A stretch of 64,000 nt of DNA from Petaurus breviceps papuanus (GCA_028583685.1 JAMXIF010000031.1:2527305-2591304); one strand, 5' to 3'. Positions 10,825 through 22,537 are shown, counted from the first letter of the stretch. The notes: a model not told the origin generated them from the sequence alone. Made by a program: numbers and translations.

Positions 10825-11110
10825 CTAAGACAGCCCATCTGACTTCTGGATAGCTTGAATTGTTCAGTAAGTTTCTCCTTTGAGCTTAAACCCTTCAACT
10901 TCCAGCTGCTGCTCCTATTTCTTCCATCTGAGGCCAAAGAAATCAAATCTAATCACTTTTCCATGTGAAAGCCCTTTAGACATGTGAAGATGCCTGCTCT
11001 GAACCCTTTCTAAGACTTCTCTGGGTTAAACATTCCCAGTTTCTTCATCTGACCCCTTGTAGGGCATGACCTCCAGCCGTCTCACCAGCCTTCTTGTCCT
11101 CCTCTGGATG
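10825..11110 (-). repeat. L3/CR1 LINE fragment
   Basis: Reads as reversed L3/CR1: 'cctcctaagacagcccat', 'gcctgctctgaaccctttc', 'tctggatgtcttcc'. The core 'tcttgtcctcctctggatg' is diagnostic. Confidence 0.75.
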
Positions 11111-11471
11111 TCTTCCTTCCTAAAAATGTGGCACTTTTTCATCCAGTTTAATAAAAATATTGAATGCCTACTCCATTCTCAGCTTTGTGATTGGGGTACA
11201 AATCTGATAACATACCATATTAGTATATTTGGCATTATGGTTGTACTGATTCTGAAAGAGGTTTGGGGGAACCAGACAAAATGAAAATAGTCAACACGCT
11301 TTTATTGAGTACCTACTATGTGTAGAACACTGGGGTGGAGGTGGGTATCAGAGGAACAGTAGGAAGTAGCTGCACTCTCAAGATGCAAGGACTAGAAAAA
11401 TTTCAGAAATGGAATTCCAGATCACCCATTCATTCATACATTTCTCTGTTTCTAGAGGGAATATATACTTA

Positions 11472-11498
11472 TACACACACACACACACACACACACGC
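11472..11498. repeat. (CA)n microsatellite
   Basis: About 13 uninterrupted CA units. Confidence 0.95.
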
Positions 11499-11563
11499 TA
11501 GCTATTTGACTAGAAGGAAGTTATCAATTAGACTGGAACCACTATGTTAAGAGGTATACCAAG

Positions 11564-11719
11564 GGCGCAGTGAGTAAGAGCGCCAGCCCAAGAGTCAGGA
11601 GGACCCGAGTTCAGTTCTGGACTCAGACACAACACCCAAACACACAAAAAAAATTAGCCATGTAACCTTGGGCAAGTTACTTAACCCCAATTGCCCTCCA
11701 AAAGGCCAAAAAAAAAAAA
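11564..11719 (+). repeat. young marsupial SINE, variant head
   Basis: Starts 'ggcgcagtgagtaagagcg', then 'gagtcaggaggacccgagtt', 'tgtaaccttgggcaagttac' and an A-tail. The duplication aagaggtataccaag (11549-11563) against aagaagtataccaag (11720-11734) differs at one position. Lacks the first bases of the usual head. Confidence 0.92.
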
Positions 11720-11734
11720 AAGAAGTATACCAAG

Positions 11735-12180
11735 AACACTGATTTTCCTGAGTTCTGCTTCCTTAGGTAGTAGAAAGCTCCTGTGATCTAGTCTCTGTAA
11801 ACCTTTTCTACCTCCCTTTACCTACTGTGTATTAGAAAGCTTGTGTCCAGGAGTGTGGGAGGAGTACCCTAGTAGAAGCCAGGAGCAGAGTACTGGAGGG
11901 ATCTGGAGCCAGAAACTGGATCTTGGTGGAAATTCTTATTCAAGCCAACAGGTATCAGTGTCTGTATATGAGCTCCTCCTCCCATTTAGGATAGTTCTTG
12001 TGCCCTGAGAATCTAGCAATGATAATGACTGGAGGAAGAGAGACCAGAAAACAAAGGGGATGGAAGAATGTCGCTGATTGAGAGTCCTCATTACTCTTCA
12101 CCCCTTTGCCTCAGAATTCCAGATGTTCTTCAAACCAGGAGGAGAACAAAGCTGATAGTTAGGACTTTTGGGTTCTGGTC
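11735..12180. other. no gene or repeat recognised
   Basis: Unassigned single-copy-looking DNA between a SINE and a CT-rich microsatellite. Confidence 0.4.
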
Positions 12181-12184
12181 TTAG

Positions 12185-12480
12185 AGCTCTCTCTCTCTCT
12201 TTCTCTGTCTCCCCCTTTCTTTCTCTCTCCCTCCTCTTCCCTCCCTCTCTCTCTCTCTCTGTTCCTCTCTCTGTGTCTTTCTCTGTCTCTTTCTCTGCTT
12301 CTCTCTCTCTCTGCCTCTCACCGTTTCTGTGTGTCTCTCTGTCTCTCTGTGTCTGTTTCTCTCTCTGCCTCTCTCTGCGTCTGTCTCTCCCTCTGTCTCT
12401 GTGTGTGTGTGTCTGTCTTTCTGTTTCTCTGTCTGTCTCTGTCTCCATCTCTGTCTGTGTGTGTCTCTCTCACTTTCTTC
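12185..12480. repeat. imperfect (CT)n / (TCTG)n simple repeat
   Basis: About 300 bases of CT-rich sequence with interspersed TCTG and TGTG. Open frames of over 100 codons on both strands (Ser/Leu-rich or Arg/Glu/Thr-rich) are artefacts of the repeat. Confidence 0.95.
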
Positions 12481-12504
12481 TTCCTGCCATCTCTAAGTGG
12501 GGAC

Positions 12505-13210
12505 TCTGATCATGTCATTCCTCAATTCACAATTCTCCAGTGGTTCTCCATTGCTTAAAAACAACAGCTAACATTTATCCAGTACTTAGTATGAGGCAGA
12601 TACTCTACTAAGCACTTTACAATTATTATCTCATTAGATCCTCACAACAACCCTAGGAGGCAGGTGCTGTTATTATCCCCATTTTGCATTTGAAGAAAGA
12701 GGCAAACAGAAGTTAAAGTGACTTGCCCAGGACTGCATAGTAAACATCTGAAGCTTACTTGAAAAAAAATATGAAGGATTTGGAAGCAGGTTTTCCTGAC
12801 TCCAGGCTCAGTATTCTATCCACTGCACCATCTACCTACCCACAGAATAAAGTTCTAATTTGTTAACCTGGCATTCAAGACCTTCTATGTTCTGGTTCAG
12901 CCAAACTTTCCAGTTTGTCTCTACCCATTTTACATTCCAGTCAAACTGACCCATTTTTCCATCTTGTAAATACTCTCTGTATTCAAACAGTTCCCTCCTT
13001 TGCCTTCTACGTTTCAAAAATCCCATCTATCTTTCAAGACCAAAATCAAATGTCACCTCCTCCATGAAGCTTTCCCTGGTGTCCCCAGTCAGAATTCATT
13101 CCTTTATGCCTCCCTCTCCTGTGCTCCCAAAACCTTCTATAACTCCCTTCTACTCTAGGCATCCTGCCTTGTAATTATTTGTCCACATGTCTTGTAGCCT
13201 CATCTAACCA
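12505..13210 (+). repeat. L2 LINE 3' region, interrupted by a MIR
   Basis: L2 landmarks in order: 'ctgatcatgtcattcctc', 'ccagtggttctccattgc', then after the SINE 'cctggcattcaagacctt', 'ttccagtcaaactgacc' and 'tccatgaagctttccctgg'. The interruption is at 12566-12840. A paralogous arrangement exists at 47693-48310. Confidence 0.85.
12566..12840 (-). repeat. MIR-type CORE-SINE inside L2
   Basis: Reverse element: 'aacatttatccagtactta', 'cctcacaacaaccctagga', 'cttgcccaggactgcatag' and 'ccactgcaccatctaccta'. It contains an A-rich extra patch near 12762. Confidence 0.88.
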
Positions 13211-13419
13211 TTTCAATAAAGAAAACCTCCCATTTTGTTCAATTTTGCCTCCCCCTCATTGCCTTGCATATGTAACCCTAGACCTAGAAGACCAGAAGAC
13301 CAAGATCTCTCTTCTCCCAAGCTCTTGCCCCAGGTTCTACCCCTCATGCAGGCATGGAGCACAAAGCGATCATTCTTCACCAAAGAGGACAGTTTCAGGC
13401 CAATGAACTCGGGCCCAGA

Positions 13420-13470
13420 GTTTTACAGACCTAGTAGGTGTTCAACAAACTTTTGTTAAATTGAATGAAT
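13420..13470 (+). repeat. L2 3' tip
   Basis: The phrase 'gtaggtgttcaacaaact' followed by 'ttgaatgaat' matches the L2 terminus. Confidence 0.6.
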
Positions 13471-13770
13471 AGTAGCTCGGAGCTGAGTACGACTTTCTAA
13501 TGCCACCTGGTGGGCTTTTGTGTGCATGACACCCTCTTCTCCCGGTTCTGTAAGCTTAAGAGTAAGAATGGGTGAAAAAAAGAGTTGAACACACAGGACT
13601 CTTTTAGCCATCAGCTGCCCTGAATAGTCCACACGGGGTTTTTATAGTTGTCTTTGTTTTTACTCTTCTTATCTCTTGACATTATTTAGTATAACACTTA
13701 AAGATTGTTTAAGCAAGCCCTGGCAACTTCACAGAACAGAATCTGAACATTAGAAATGACCTTGACCAAT

Positions 13771-14387
13771 TGTAACAACAAGCACCCTAGCATACCGAGG
13801 TTGGCTGCTAGCACAGGTTCTTTGATCTGCTTTTCCAAAGGAAAGTAACTTTAAAGGGGTCAACAATCTTACTTTAATTATATATATATATATATAAAAT
13901 TGACACAGTTCAGGGGAAAAAAGCACCCTGAACTTCAGAGAAAATGCAAATGGAAATTACAAGCAGAAAAAAAATACAGAGAAAAATAATACAAATCAAC
14001 TGCCAGGGATTCTAGCTGTCTGACCAAAGCTATACATATATAGTTACCAGAGAGAGAAGCACCAACATTTGGGTGTTCAAAGCCTGGCGGTAGGGGGAAT
14101 GGGGGAATGGGGGAAGGGCTTCTTAACCCAGAGTCTCCTCTGGCCAAATCACACAAACACTCTTCCAATGAGCGAGCTCCAAAGCAAAACCTTACCGCAG
14201 AGTTTATATACCCTTCTTCAGAGCCAGAGGGCATCACAACCCTCATGACCCACTGCCTAATTACAAAGTAACAAAAGGTGTGGGCCTTCCTGAAAAATAA
14301 GCCTCCTCTAATCAAGCTTCTCTTGTTGGGCTCAAAGTGAGGCCTATTAATGTGTGGGGAAGATTTTCAACTTCCATTAACCTTACA
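13771..14387 (-). mobile_element. solo LTR of an endogenous retrovirus (fossil), family A copy 1
   Basis: 617 bases beginning TGTAACAACAAGCACC and ending CCTTACA, flanked by the perfect 5-bp duplication CCAAT (13766-13770 and 14388-14392). Two related copies lie at 46907 and 57853; shared landmarks are the 'gctagcacaggttct' segment near the left end and 'gaggcctattaatg' near the right. A TATA-like box on the minus strand at about 14203-14210 and an ATTAAA upstream of the left end suggest minus-strand orientation. It looks like a solo LTR left by recombination, with no internal region nearby. An inner (TA)n tract lies at 13878-13897. The copies differ substantially by eye, so the family is old. 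Confidence 0.85.
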
Positions 14388-14590
14388 CCAATCCAAAGCT
14401 TAATGAAAATTCCCTTGAAAAACACAACCAGCAAGCAAATGACCATTCAGATTTCACAGAAAACTTCCAATAGGAGGTAACCCACTATCTCCTGAGGAAG
14501 TCTAGGATAGGTCAGGATAGCTCTAATTTTATTAGGAAATTTTTTCCAACATCAAGCCTAAATTTGCTTCTTCAACAAATTGCCCTCAGT

Positions 14591-15212
14591 TTTTTAAAAC
14601 AAATTTTACATATATACATATATTTTTGCATCACCTAAATTTCCTCTTTTAGCTCTCTTTTCCTTCACATACTGCCCCCCAGCTATTCCACATAACAAAA
14701 TTATTTTAAGAAAAAAAAAAGAAGAAGAGGAGGTAGCTAGGTGGTACAGTGCATAGAGCACTGATTCTAGAGTCAGGCGAACCTGAATTTAAATCCAGCT
14801 TCAGACACTTACTAGCTATGTGACCTTAGGCTTAACCCCAATTACCTAAAAAAAAGAAAAATGAAAAATGAAAGAAAGAAAAGAGGAAGAAGAGAAAATC
14901 AGGAATATATTAGAAAAAAATCATTCAATATTCTATGTCCATGAACCTCCCCCCTGTACCTCTACAAAAGAGTTGGGGGACATGTTTTTTTCATATTTTG
15001 CAAAATCCATTTTTGTGGTTGTTCTTTTGATTTACATTGTTGTGATCAATACGTTTCCTTGGTTCTGCTTGCTTCACTTTGCATGAGTTCATAAAAGTCT
15101 TTCCAAGCTTCTCTGTACTAATCATATCTGTCATTCCTTACAACACAGTAATATTCCATTGTATTCATCCACCACATTTTGTTTAGTTTTTCTCTAATAG
15201 ATGCCATCATCC
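14591..15212 (-). repeat. L1 LINE 3' end, itself carrying a SINE
   Basis: Reversed L1 3' end: 'ccttggttctgcttgcttca', 'tttgcatgagttcataaaag', 'cacagtaatattccattgta'. 5'-truncated. The SINE at 14733 lies inside it. Confidence 0.8.
14733..14860 (+). repeat. marsupial tRNA-headed SINE, shortened
   Basis: Head 'aggtagctaggtggtacag', then 'ctagagtcaggcgaacctg' and 'ctatgtgaccttaggc'. The usual gggcaagtcac part is contracted, and an A-rich tail follows. Confidence 0.87.
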
Positions 15213-15502
15213 TTAGCCCTGAAGGGCCAAAGCAGACCAAGTCTAAACCCTCTTCCACATGTCAATGTAGAATACTTTAAGAAAGTTTTTGTGTTCTGTC
15301 TTCATATTCTCCTCTTCAGTTCAATCAAGCCTTGTGTGGCATAGCTTCTAATTCCCCCAGTATCCTGGTCATTCTTCTCTGGATGGCTTCTAGCTCATCA
15401 ATATTCTTCCTAAAACACAATGTCCAGAACTGAACACAATAACTCAGCATATCTTTGTCTAGGGCATATATTTTGGACATTGACAACTTCTCTTTATCAG
15501 TG

Positions 15503-15600
15503 AACCAGCATCTATTAAGGGCCTACTATGAGCCAGGTACTATGTTAGGTGATGGGGATACAAAGACATAAATGAAATAATCCTGAAGGGACTTATGGGG
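15503..15600 (+). repeat. fragment of repeat family X
   Basis: The phrases 'gggcctactatgagccagg' and 'gatggggatacaaagacat' match the start of the longer repeat described at 21905. Confidence 0.6.
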
Positions 15601-16660
15601 GGGAAGACAAAAATAATGTGGACTTAAAATGGGGGCCAGGGCTTGAATATGTGCAGATATTTCTGTCCTGGTTCTAGTTTAAGTGGCCACATGAAAACTT
15701 GGTAAGATGCTGTTTCTGGCAATGTGTGACTGAGAGGTTGGTACTCTACAATGAAGAAAGGTATCCTAATGGTTGCAGAGCCTTGACTCAGGTTTGCTGA
15801 GCTATAACTCAGTGACCTGCTCATGTTTCTTTCTTTCTCTGCCTCTTGTCTGTGAAATGTGAAGGTTGCCTTGAACTGTATTCTGGAAAGGCAGATAGGA
15901 GAAGGGCAATAACCTTGTCTTCCACCTGACTAGTGGCAGTTGTGAAGATGACTGTTATCTCTTTTGTGTTTGCTTCCCTGAGTCAGGGACTGTATGGCAT
16001 CCTCAAGGTGGCCATGTCCAGACAGTGACTTGGTGAGTTAAGGAAATCCAGGGATTCCCTAGCAAGTCTCATTAGTGTTCAGAGCAAGATGGTGGCAGTA
16101 GCCACCAGAGCTATAGCGTCCATCTGATGGTAATGGAAATACCTGCAAAAAATGTAGAAATACAGCACCAAAAGACACTGATTACTTCAGGGAGAGTGAC
16201 TCCATAATGAAAAGAAGTGATGACTCTGTACTCTAAAAAAGCATAGATTCTGGGATCCCAGCTGAGAGACCCACCTGGTAGAGAGCTATACCTAGGGAGA
16301 ATTTCATGAGGAAGAAAGGGACTTCCAGAGTCAGAAGCCGGAAGGTGCCCTTCATCTCATGTGTTTTACACATATGTATTTCACTACCATTTCACTTTAA
16401 GACTGAGCCCACCTTTCCATGTATATTTGTTGGATAGTGTGCCTTGGATTTGGGGGTGGGGATAAGTATTCTTATGTCAATATTCTTTCTATACTTTCTC
16501 AGTAAATACTCTGTCTAAAAAGGAAACTTATTTTAATTGACTTGTTGCTAATGGAGAGCACACTAGTGGGGGCTTAGGATCAATAGTATTAGAAACTCAG
16601 TCGCTCAGGATTATATCCTAGAAACCCAAGAGAACAGTTAACCAACTCTCTGGGAGCCCC
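15601..16660. other. no gene seen; possible L1 5' scrap near 16086
   Basis: Mostly unassigned. At 16086 'agcaagatggtggcagtag' resembles the first bases of a LINE 5'UTR, but nothing after it confirms this. Confidence 0.35.

Positions 16661-16661
<1 letters not shown>

Positions 16662-16704
<43 letters not shown>
16662..16704. repeat. (CA)n microsatellite
   Basis: About 21 perfect CA units, so likely polymorphic. Confidence 0.97.
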
Positions 16705-16707
<3 letters not shown>

Positions 16708-17334
16708 GACCTCCCAGAGCTAGGTTGCCTATGCCTTCTTCTTAGGGTTCCAGGATATCCTGAGGGGTTTGTGAATTGCCTCTTTTCTCTGCCATCACCT
16801 TGAGCCCCTCCAGCTGTGTTTCCCTCAGTTTGTTAGAGGCAAATAACTATCACCCACTTAACCATTTAACAGTGAATATATTTTACAAAGAGATATTTAC
16901 TTTAAAGATACAGCAAGAACAAATGTACAAATGTTTCCACTCAATATCTTAAGGACATATTCTCTGCTAAATTACATAGGTCTCTTAGGGGAGTAGGCCC
17001 AAAACCTAGCTCAGTTTCTCTAAAACCCTGGTCCCACCAAATTCATGTTCAGATATAGCCTGATTGTCAGACTTCTATAGGGCTGGTGTCCCTAAGACTG
17101 CTCTATGCTCACTACTCCATAGATGCTAGGCTTGCTATAACACTTGATTTGAATTTCAGCTCCCAGATTCCTGTGGCTTGCTATTCTGTCTTTGAAGAAC
17201 ATGCCACCTAGATAGGAAAAGAATGAATGAAAAGGCCAAGGAGGCTCCATTTCTTGGAAGTCACATGACCTCAGAGGGGGAAGTCCCTAAGGCCTTTCCT
17301 CTTATCACATGGTCTCTCACTAGTCACCAAAGTC
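16705..17334. other. unclassified; possible old repeat
   Basis: No gene seen. 'atttactttaaagatacagcaagaac' (about 16897-16922) resembles a segment near 4328-4352, hinting at an unclassified interspersed repeat. Confidence 0.3.
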
Positions 17335-17350
17335 CACTAGACTCAAATAA

Positions 17351-17500
17351 GTATCTTTTTATTTTGATAAGGAAATTGGGGTTAAGTGACTTGCCCAGGG
17401 TTACACAGTTAAGTGTCAAATGTCTGAGGCCACATTTGAACTCAGGTCCTCCTGACTCCAGGATCCGTGTTCTATCCATGAAACCACCTACCTGCTCCAA
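17351..17500 (-). repeat. marsupial SINE with a perfect 16-bp duplication
   Basis: Reverse element: 'ggggttaagtgacttgccca', 'gtcctcctgactccaggat', 'aaaccacctacctgctcc'. cactagactcaaataa is repeated exactly at 17335-17350 and 17501-17516. Confidence 0.95.
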
Positions 17501-17719
17501 CACTAGACTCAAATAAAGCAAAAAGAGACTGTCAAAGCTCAGGATTTTTTGGAGAAGCCAAATAGTCAAAAAAAGATTCCTCCTGACCAGGTGGTTAGTC
17601 AACTGGAACCAGTTATGGAATGTATGCCCCACAGTCTCTTTACTTCTATAACCCAGCCATGTGGTTACACCAGTTTCATTGCTAGGGAAGCCTGACCTCA
17701 ATAGGGAAATGTTCAAGGC

Positions 17720-17963
17720 ATTTTCAATGGTCTCCAACTCTTCATGACCCCATTTGTATTTTTCCTGGCAGGGATATTGGAGTGGTTTTGCCATTATTTC
17801 TCCAGCTCATTTTACAGATGAGGAAACTGAGGTAAACAGGGTTAAGTGACTTTCCCGAGGTCACAAAGCTAATAAGCATCTGAGGCTGAATTTGAACTCA
17901 GGAAGATGAGTCTTCCTGATGCCAAGTCTGGCACTCTATCCACTGAGCCACCTATCTGCTCTA
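17720..17963 (-). repeat. RTE-tailed SINE (RTESI type)
   Basis: The plus strand reads 'tctccaactcttcatgaccc' and 'ggagtggttttgccatta' (the RTE/BovB-like 3' tail), then 'gaggaaactgaggtaaaca' and the CORE-SINE body, ending 'ccactgagccacctatct'. Tails like this allow mobilisation by an RTE LINE instead of L1. Confidence 0.85.
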
Positions 17964-17969
17964 GCAGGG

Positions 17970-19100
17970 AAGTAGATTCCCCATTTCTCTCATTTATTGG
18001 CTCATTGCCCCTGCCCCAAGGAAAGTTGCTAACAACATACAAACAACTGTGGGTTCAAAAGTCTAAGGAATTTTCTCAAAAAGGAAGGAAGTAAAAAAGG
18101 TGCTTTATGTACAAACATGAAGTCAGTACAGGACAGGTGATTTATTACTACTAAATAAAAGCAATGATGAGAACTAGAGAATACATTATCATAATGTAAA
18201 TGGGATTCAGTCACTTAGGCCATAGCTGCAGATGCAGTTGGCTGGGAGGCTGATAGTTAGGCCTCATTTTCTTAATGTAAAGCAGTTTTTTAGCTGCAAG
18301 GCTGCTAATTAGCCATTTCATGTTTCATTTCTGAGTCCAATTAAATGCCAAGCTTGATCTTTTCTGTAGCTTCTCTTTCTCCAAAGTTCTCTCAATCATC
18401 AACCACTGCTTTTCTGGGGCTACTGCAGCCACCAGTACCCATGGGCCTTCTGGGACCCTTTGATGCTCTCAAGGTTGCTTACTAAACGGGAGGAAACAAA
18501 AGAGAGGGGCAAAAGTGGCCTGAGTCCCAGTGCAAGTTCCCCTGGTTGAATCCCCAAGTATTAGTCACCACATAGGTGGCATCTCTAGGTCCCAAGGGCT
18601 GGAGAATCCATCCCTCATCGGAGTTTTTTCTTTTTTTCTCTACCCTAGCTGGTAACTGTCATTTCTTTTATAATATGTAGCACCCGCCCCTCTGCTGTCA
18701 TGGGGCAGGGGATGGCCAAAGAAACATTCAAGATCTATCCCATCATGGGTAGGAAGTTTATCATCCCCAAAGGCCCAAGTAATGAATCACTATGTCCTTG
18801 TAATTCCCAGAAGTAGGCTCCTCCTGGAAATAAGCAGAGAATATCTGGACATGATCAAAGTGTTGGGGAGGAGGAAGACCTGCCATGCCACAAACCTTTC
18901 CAAGGTCAAGATTAGTGGTACACTGCTCATTCTACCCCCATGTCAAGTCTGAGGCCATTAGAGTTTAGGGAACTCTGAGTAAATAAAACATCCATCAGTA
19001 ACCAGCTACCTGGTGGTTCTCCTTGCTCTGAGGCTAAAAGTCTGCATGCAGAGTCCAAAGGTGGATTATACACAGGAGCATAGACTTACAGGAGTCAGAA
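17970..19100. other. no gene seen; possibly single-copy
   Basis: Unassigned. The stretch 18220-18370 ('cagatgcagttggctggg', 'aaggctgctaattagcca') has no repeat signature and includes TAATTAG-type homeodomain words, so it could be conserved non-coding DNA. That is only a guess. Confidence 0.3.
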
Positions 19101-19107
19101 CTGTAAT

Positions 19108-19215
19108 GTGTCTGTCAAGTAGCAAGCACTTATTAAGTGTCTACTCTATTCAGACACTCTGCTACTGGGGATACAAATACAAAAATGAGACAGTCCCTGT
19201 CCTCAAGAAGCTTCC
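19108..19215 (+). repeat. fragment of repeat family X
   Basis: The phrases 'agcacttattaagtgtctac', 'tactggggatacaaataca' and 'gtccctgtcctcaagaag' match the start of family X. Confidence 0.65.
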
Positions 19216-19329
19216 ATTCGTCAGGGATTCTTAGAGATTATCTAGTCCAACCCCCTTGTTATCCAGATAAGGAAACCGAGGCCCAGATGGACTTTCCCAA
19301 GTTTTTCCAACCCTGAATCTACCTAATCA

Positions 19330-19470
19330 GTATACACAGGGCTGACTGGGCTGACAAGTTTGTGTAGTTCTGCCTCATCAAATCATGTGCAAGTCAAGAC
19401 ATCACCCTTATTATGTCATTGGTCCTCTTTGAGAAAGAAGGGCAAACAATACAACAACAGCAACAACACA
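19330..19470 (-). repeat. repeat family Y (marsupial, name unknown)
   Basis: The plus strand reads 'gtgcaagtcaagacatcac' and 'tgtcattggtcctctttgag'. Its reverse complement resembles 53975-54165. I remember this family as common in opossum-like genomes but cannot name it. Confidence 0.6.
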
Positions 19471-20024
19471 CACCCTTTTTTTCCTATTCCTACATAAGGT
19501 TATTTTTGGAAAATGCACAGGGGAACCCCTAACTCTGAAGCTATGGTGTTCAAAGAGGATTTGTTTGGGGCTATTTCTAGGTCAGTAGCATCCAACACAA
19601 ACCTGAATCTCACCAGAAAGAACCCTACCCCCCATTACCTTTAGACTCAAAGTTTGGGAGAATTATCTTTTAGAGGCCCAAAACATGTAGTGAGAAATGG
19701 TCTGCTCCCATTGATTCAGCTCCTTAGAGTACATGGAGGCTGGACCTAAGGCACTATTTTGAAGCAGCTGATGGTTGTCTCTTTATTTCATCCCTTGTTT
19801 ATGATCAATCATCAAGTTCCATTGCTTTTTCCCAAACAAGTCTCTGGCACCCATCACTATCTCTTAATTTCCAATCCTAGACTGGGCTTTTATATTATCT
19901 CATTCCAAGTCATTATACTCAGTGGTCTGAATTTTTTAACTTTAACTCCATACAATTTCCCCCTTTTCATCTAGCTTGCACATCACCATCAGATATAGTA
20001 TTACTTAAAGATCGCTTCTATCAT

Positions 20025-20215
20025 AGAATTATAAATGGAGCTGTAAGGGTCTATGAGGATCATGAAGAATTCAACCTTCTTCTTATAAAGGATGAAATTG
20101 AAGATCAAATGCAGTTAAGTGGCCTGCCCAAGGTCATGTGACAAGTACACAACTAGCATAGTCAGGACATGAACAGAGAATAAGATTCCCAGAGCTCTCT
20201 TACTTGCTCACACTA
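20025..20215 (-). repeat. MIR/L3-type old repeat
   Basis: The phrases 'atagaattataaatggagc', 'agtggcctgcccaaggtca' and 'gacatgaacagagaataag' match the reverse MIR-like pattern. Confidence 0.6.
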
Positions 20216-20221
20216 TCTCAT

Positions 20222-20390
20222 ATAATTCCTTTGCTCAAAAGCATTCAATAGCTCCCTATTTCTGCAACAAGTCAAAGCTTCTTTGTCTGTCTTTAAGAGA
20301 CCTCTTCACTGTTGAGCTTCACCCAGGTTTTGTCTTTCCCAGGCAATAACTCATACTCTGAACCTCTTTCTCTGTCCTCTCTCTCCTAAA
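20222..20390 (+). repeat. L2 LINE fragment
   Basis: Starts 'ttgctcaaaagcattcaata' and continues in L2 style ('ctccctatttctgcaaca'). Confidence 0.6.
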
Positions 20391-20399
20391 AAAATTTTT

Positions 20400-21550
20400 T
20401 TAAATTTAAAAAAGCAATATTCAATGTCCCTTTCCAGCAAGGGCTTGTTCTTGTTCCAGTATGATCAACGAATTCATACTAAGCTGAGAGCAGCTTCCTG
20501 TGTTACCCCTCCAAAGGGTGTCTGCTTTGTTAGCTAGGGTTTGGGGAAACCAAATGCTTTCAGGCTAAGAAATAAATTTCTGATGGTGGAATTTCAAGTA
20601 CAGCAGGAGGCTGGTGAAGGAGGTATTTGTAGAACAGGCAGGCAGCCTTCTCCACATCCCTCAAATCCTATGCCATGGGGAACTGCCACCTCTGCCTCTA
20701 CTTGTCCGCGTCCCTGAACTTCCCATTGGGTTTGGCTCCATGAAGCATTCTGTCTGAATAACCAGGACAGCCAGCATTTATATAGTGCTTTAAGGTTTGT
20801 AAAGAATTCTACATCTGTTAACTCTACATACATTACCAGCTCAGAGACAGAAAGAGCAGTCATTCAATTCACTTGTGGGATGGGCAATATCAACATCTCC
20901 CATCTTTTGACCATGGAACTCTAGACTAATAGCTTTTTTTCTTTCACTCTGCAGATGCATGATTTGTTAAAGCTTGTCCCTTCCTTACACTCCACATCTG
21001 ACAGTCACCCCTATTTCTGCTTCAAGCATAGTGGCTTTTCTACCGTGATTTTGTGGGAAACAAGAGGTGCTGCAGCATCCCAGAGGTTATTAGCAGAACT
21101 AATGGAGCAAACTGATGTCTTTATTCTGATTTGGGCAAGTAGCTATTTCAGGGCTCAGCTGCAAGGCCCTTTTAACACAGAGCCACAGCAAACCCAGAGA
21201 CACTTAGGAACATAGTCCCAGAGGATCCTAAGTCTAATAAGAGCCTTAGTAAATTCATATTAGTCCAGGGAGAATACCCTAGATTTAGGGTTTGAGAGTT
21301 CACAAATAGGATGGGTAGAATCCCATGACCTAAGGCTCCCTCTGTCAGGGGTTTATGGAAGTCAACAATGAAATTATGGTGAGAGAGCTGCAGTTGATTC
21401 TAAGGATGAAAAAAAAAGGAAGAGGTGTATAAAGAGACATGTAGATACCCAGTGAGTTAATCAGATAATTCATATTTAAAAGGAAACATACAAGTGAGGT
21501 AAATCATAGGATAGAGATAAAAGATTGGTCAGATCCTATAAAAATAGTAA
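20400..21550. other. unassigned; one splice-acceptor-like ORF
   Basis: No repeat recognised over most of this stretch. At 20930-20955 a good polypyrimidine tract ends in TGCAG just before ATG, and 86 codons stay open to 21215. The encoded peptide matches nothing I know. A small pyrimidine/AT island lies at 20395-20410. Confidence 0.3.
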
Positions 21551-21559
21551 AGTATAAGC

Positions 21560-21730
21560 TTATAGTCATAGCTGTGAAATTGCAAGAGACCTCAAAGGCA
21601 ATCTGGTCTGGTGCCTTCATTTTACAGATGAAGAAACTGAGGCCTACAGAGGTTAAGTGACTTGCCCACCAAAAAGGAAGTAATATTAGAGGCTGGATCT
21701 AAACCCAAGCCATGTATTTCCTAAGTCAGT
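21560..21730 (-). repeat. MIR/L3-type old repeat
   Basis: The plus strand reads 'tcattttacagatgaagaaa' and 'gaggttaagtgacttgccc'. Confidence 0.7.
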
Positions 21731-21904
21731 GTTTGTTCTTGTTCATACTATGTAAATCCTGAAATAAATGCTAAAAACAATAAAGTATTAGAGGTTTTCT
21801 TTTTTGTGTTTATTTCTTTTTTGAAAGTTATGTGAGAAATGATGGTATTTGAATATTACAAAAGAATATTGTGTCATAAGAAATGACAAAAGGGATAGAT
21901 TTTA

Positions 21905-22535
21905 ATCAATCAATCAACATTTATTAAAAGCCTACTATGTGCCAAGCACTAGGGATACCAAAAGAGAGGCCCTAACCTTAAGGAACTTACAATTTAATGG
22001 AGGAGACAACATACAAACACATATATAGAGAGCTAGGTACAAGATAAATAAGAATAAAAAAGGGAAGGCACTGGAATGGAGAGGGGTTGGGGAAGGCTTC
22101 CTGTAGAAAGTGGGATTTTATTGGGTCTTAAAGAACACCAGAGAGGTTAGCAGTCAGAGCAGGGGAAGGAGGGCATTCCAGGCATGGGGGGCAGCTAGTT
22201 AGAAGACCTGGAGCTGAGAGATGGAGTGTCTTACATGTGGAACATCCAGGAAGCCAGTGTCACTGTATCAAAGGATACATGTTAGGGAGTAAGGTGTAAG
22301 AAGGCTGGAAAGGTAGGAGGGGGCTAGGTTCTGAAAGGCTGGAAAGCTAAAGAGAGCATTTTGTATTTTATCCTAGAAGTGATAAGAAGCCATTGGAGTT
22401 TATTGAGTGGGGGTCTGTGTGACATGATCAGACTTTTGCTTTAAGAAAAAAATTACTTCAGTGGTTAAATGGGAGTATGAATTGAAGTAGGGAGAGACTT
22501 GATGCGGGCTATTGCAATCAAACAATTACAAGGTG
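21905..22535 (+). repeat. repeat family X, longest uninterrupted copy
   Basis: About 630 bases: 'aatcaacatttattaaaagc', 'tactatgtgccaagcacta', 'aaggaacttacaatttaatg', 'ggaaggcttcctgtagaaag', 'gggcattccaggcatgggg', 'gccattggagtttattgag' and 'gtgacatgatcagacttttg'. Related copies occur at 24262, 53915/54180 and 60175, with fragments elsewhere. It is an old mammal-wide interspersed repeat whose family name I cannot give with confidence. Confidence 0.75.
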
Positions 22536-22537
22536 AT

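Larger units (their letters stand above)
14440..15480 (-). repeat. L3/CR1 LINE fragment split by an L1
   Basis: Reversed L3/CR1 pieces at 14440-14590 ('ggataggtcaggatagct', 'aaattttttccaacatcaag') and about 15215-15480 ('ttctctggatggcttctag', 'tgtccagaactgaacacaa'). They form one element divided by the L1 at 14591-15212. The 'ccagaactgaacacaat' phrase is a classic L3/CR1 marker. Confidence 0.8.

Noticed and set aside
12098-12509. Frames of over 100 codons on both strands
   Set aside because: Translation of a CT/TCTG simple repeat.
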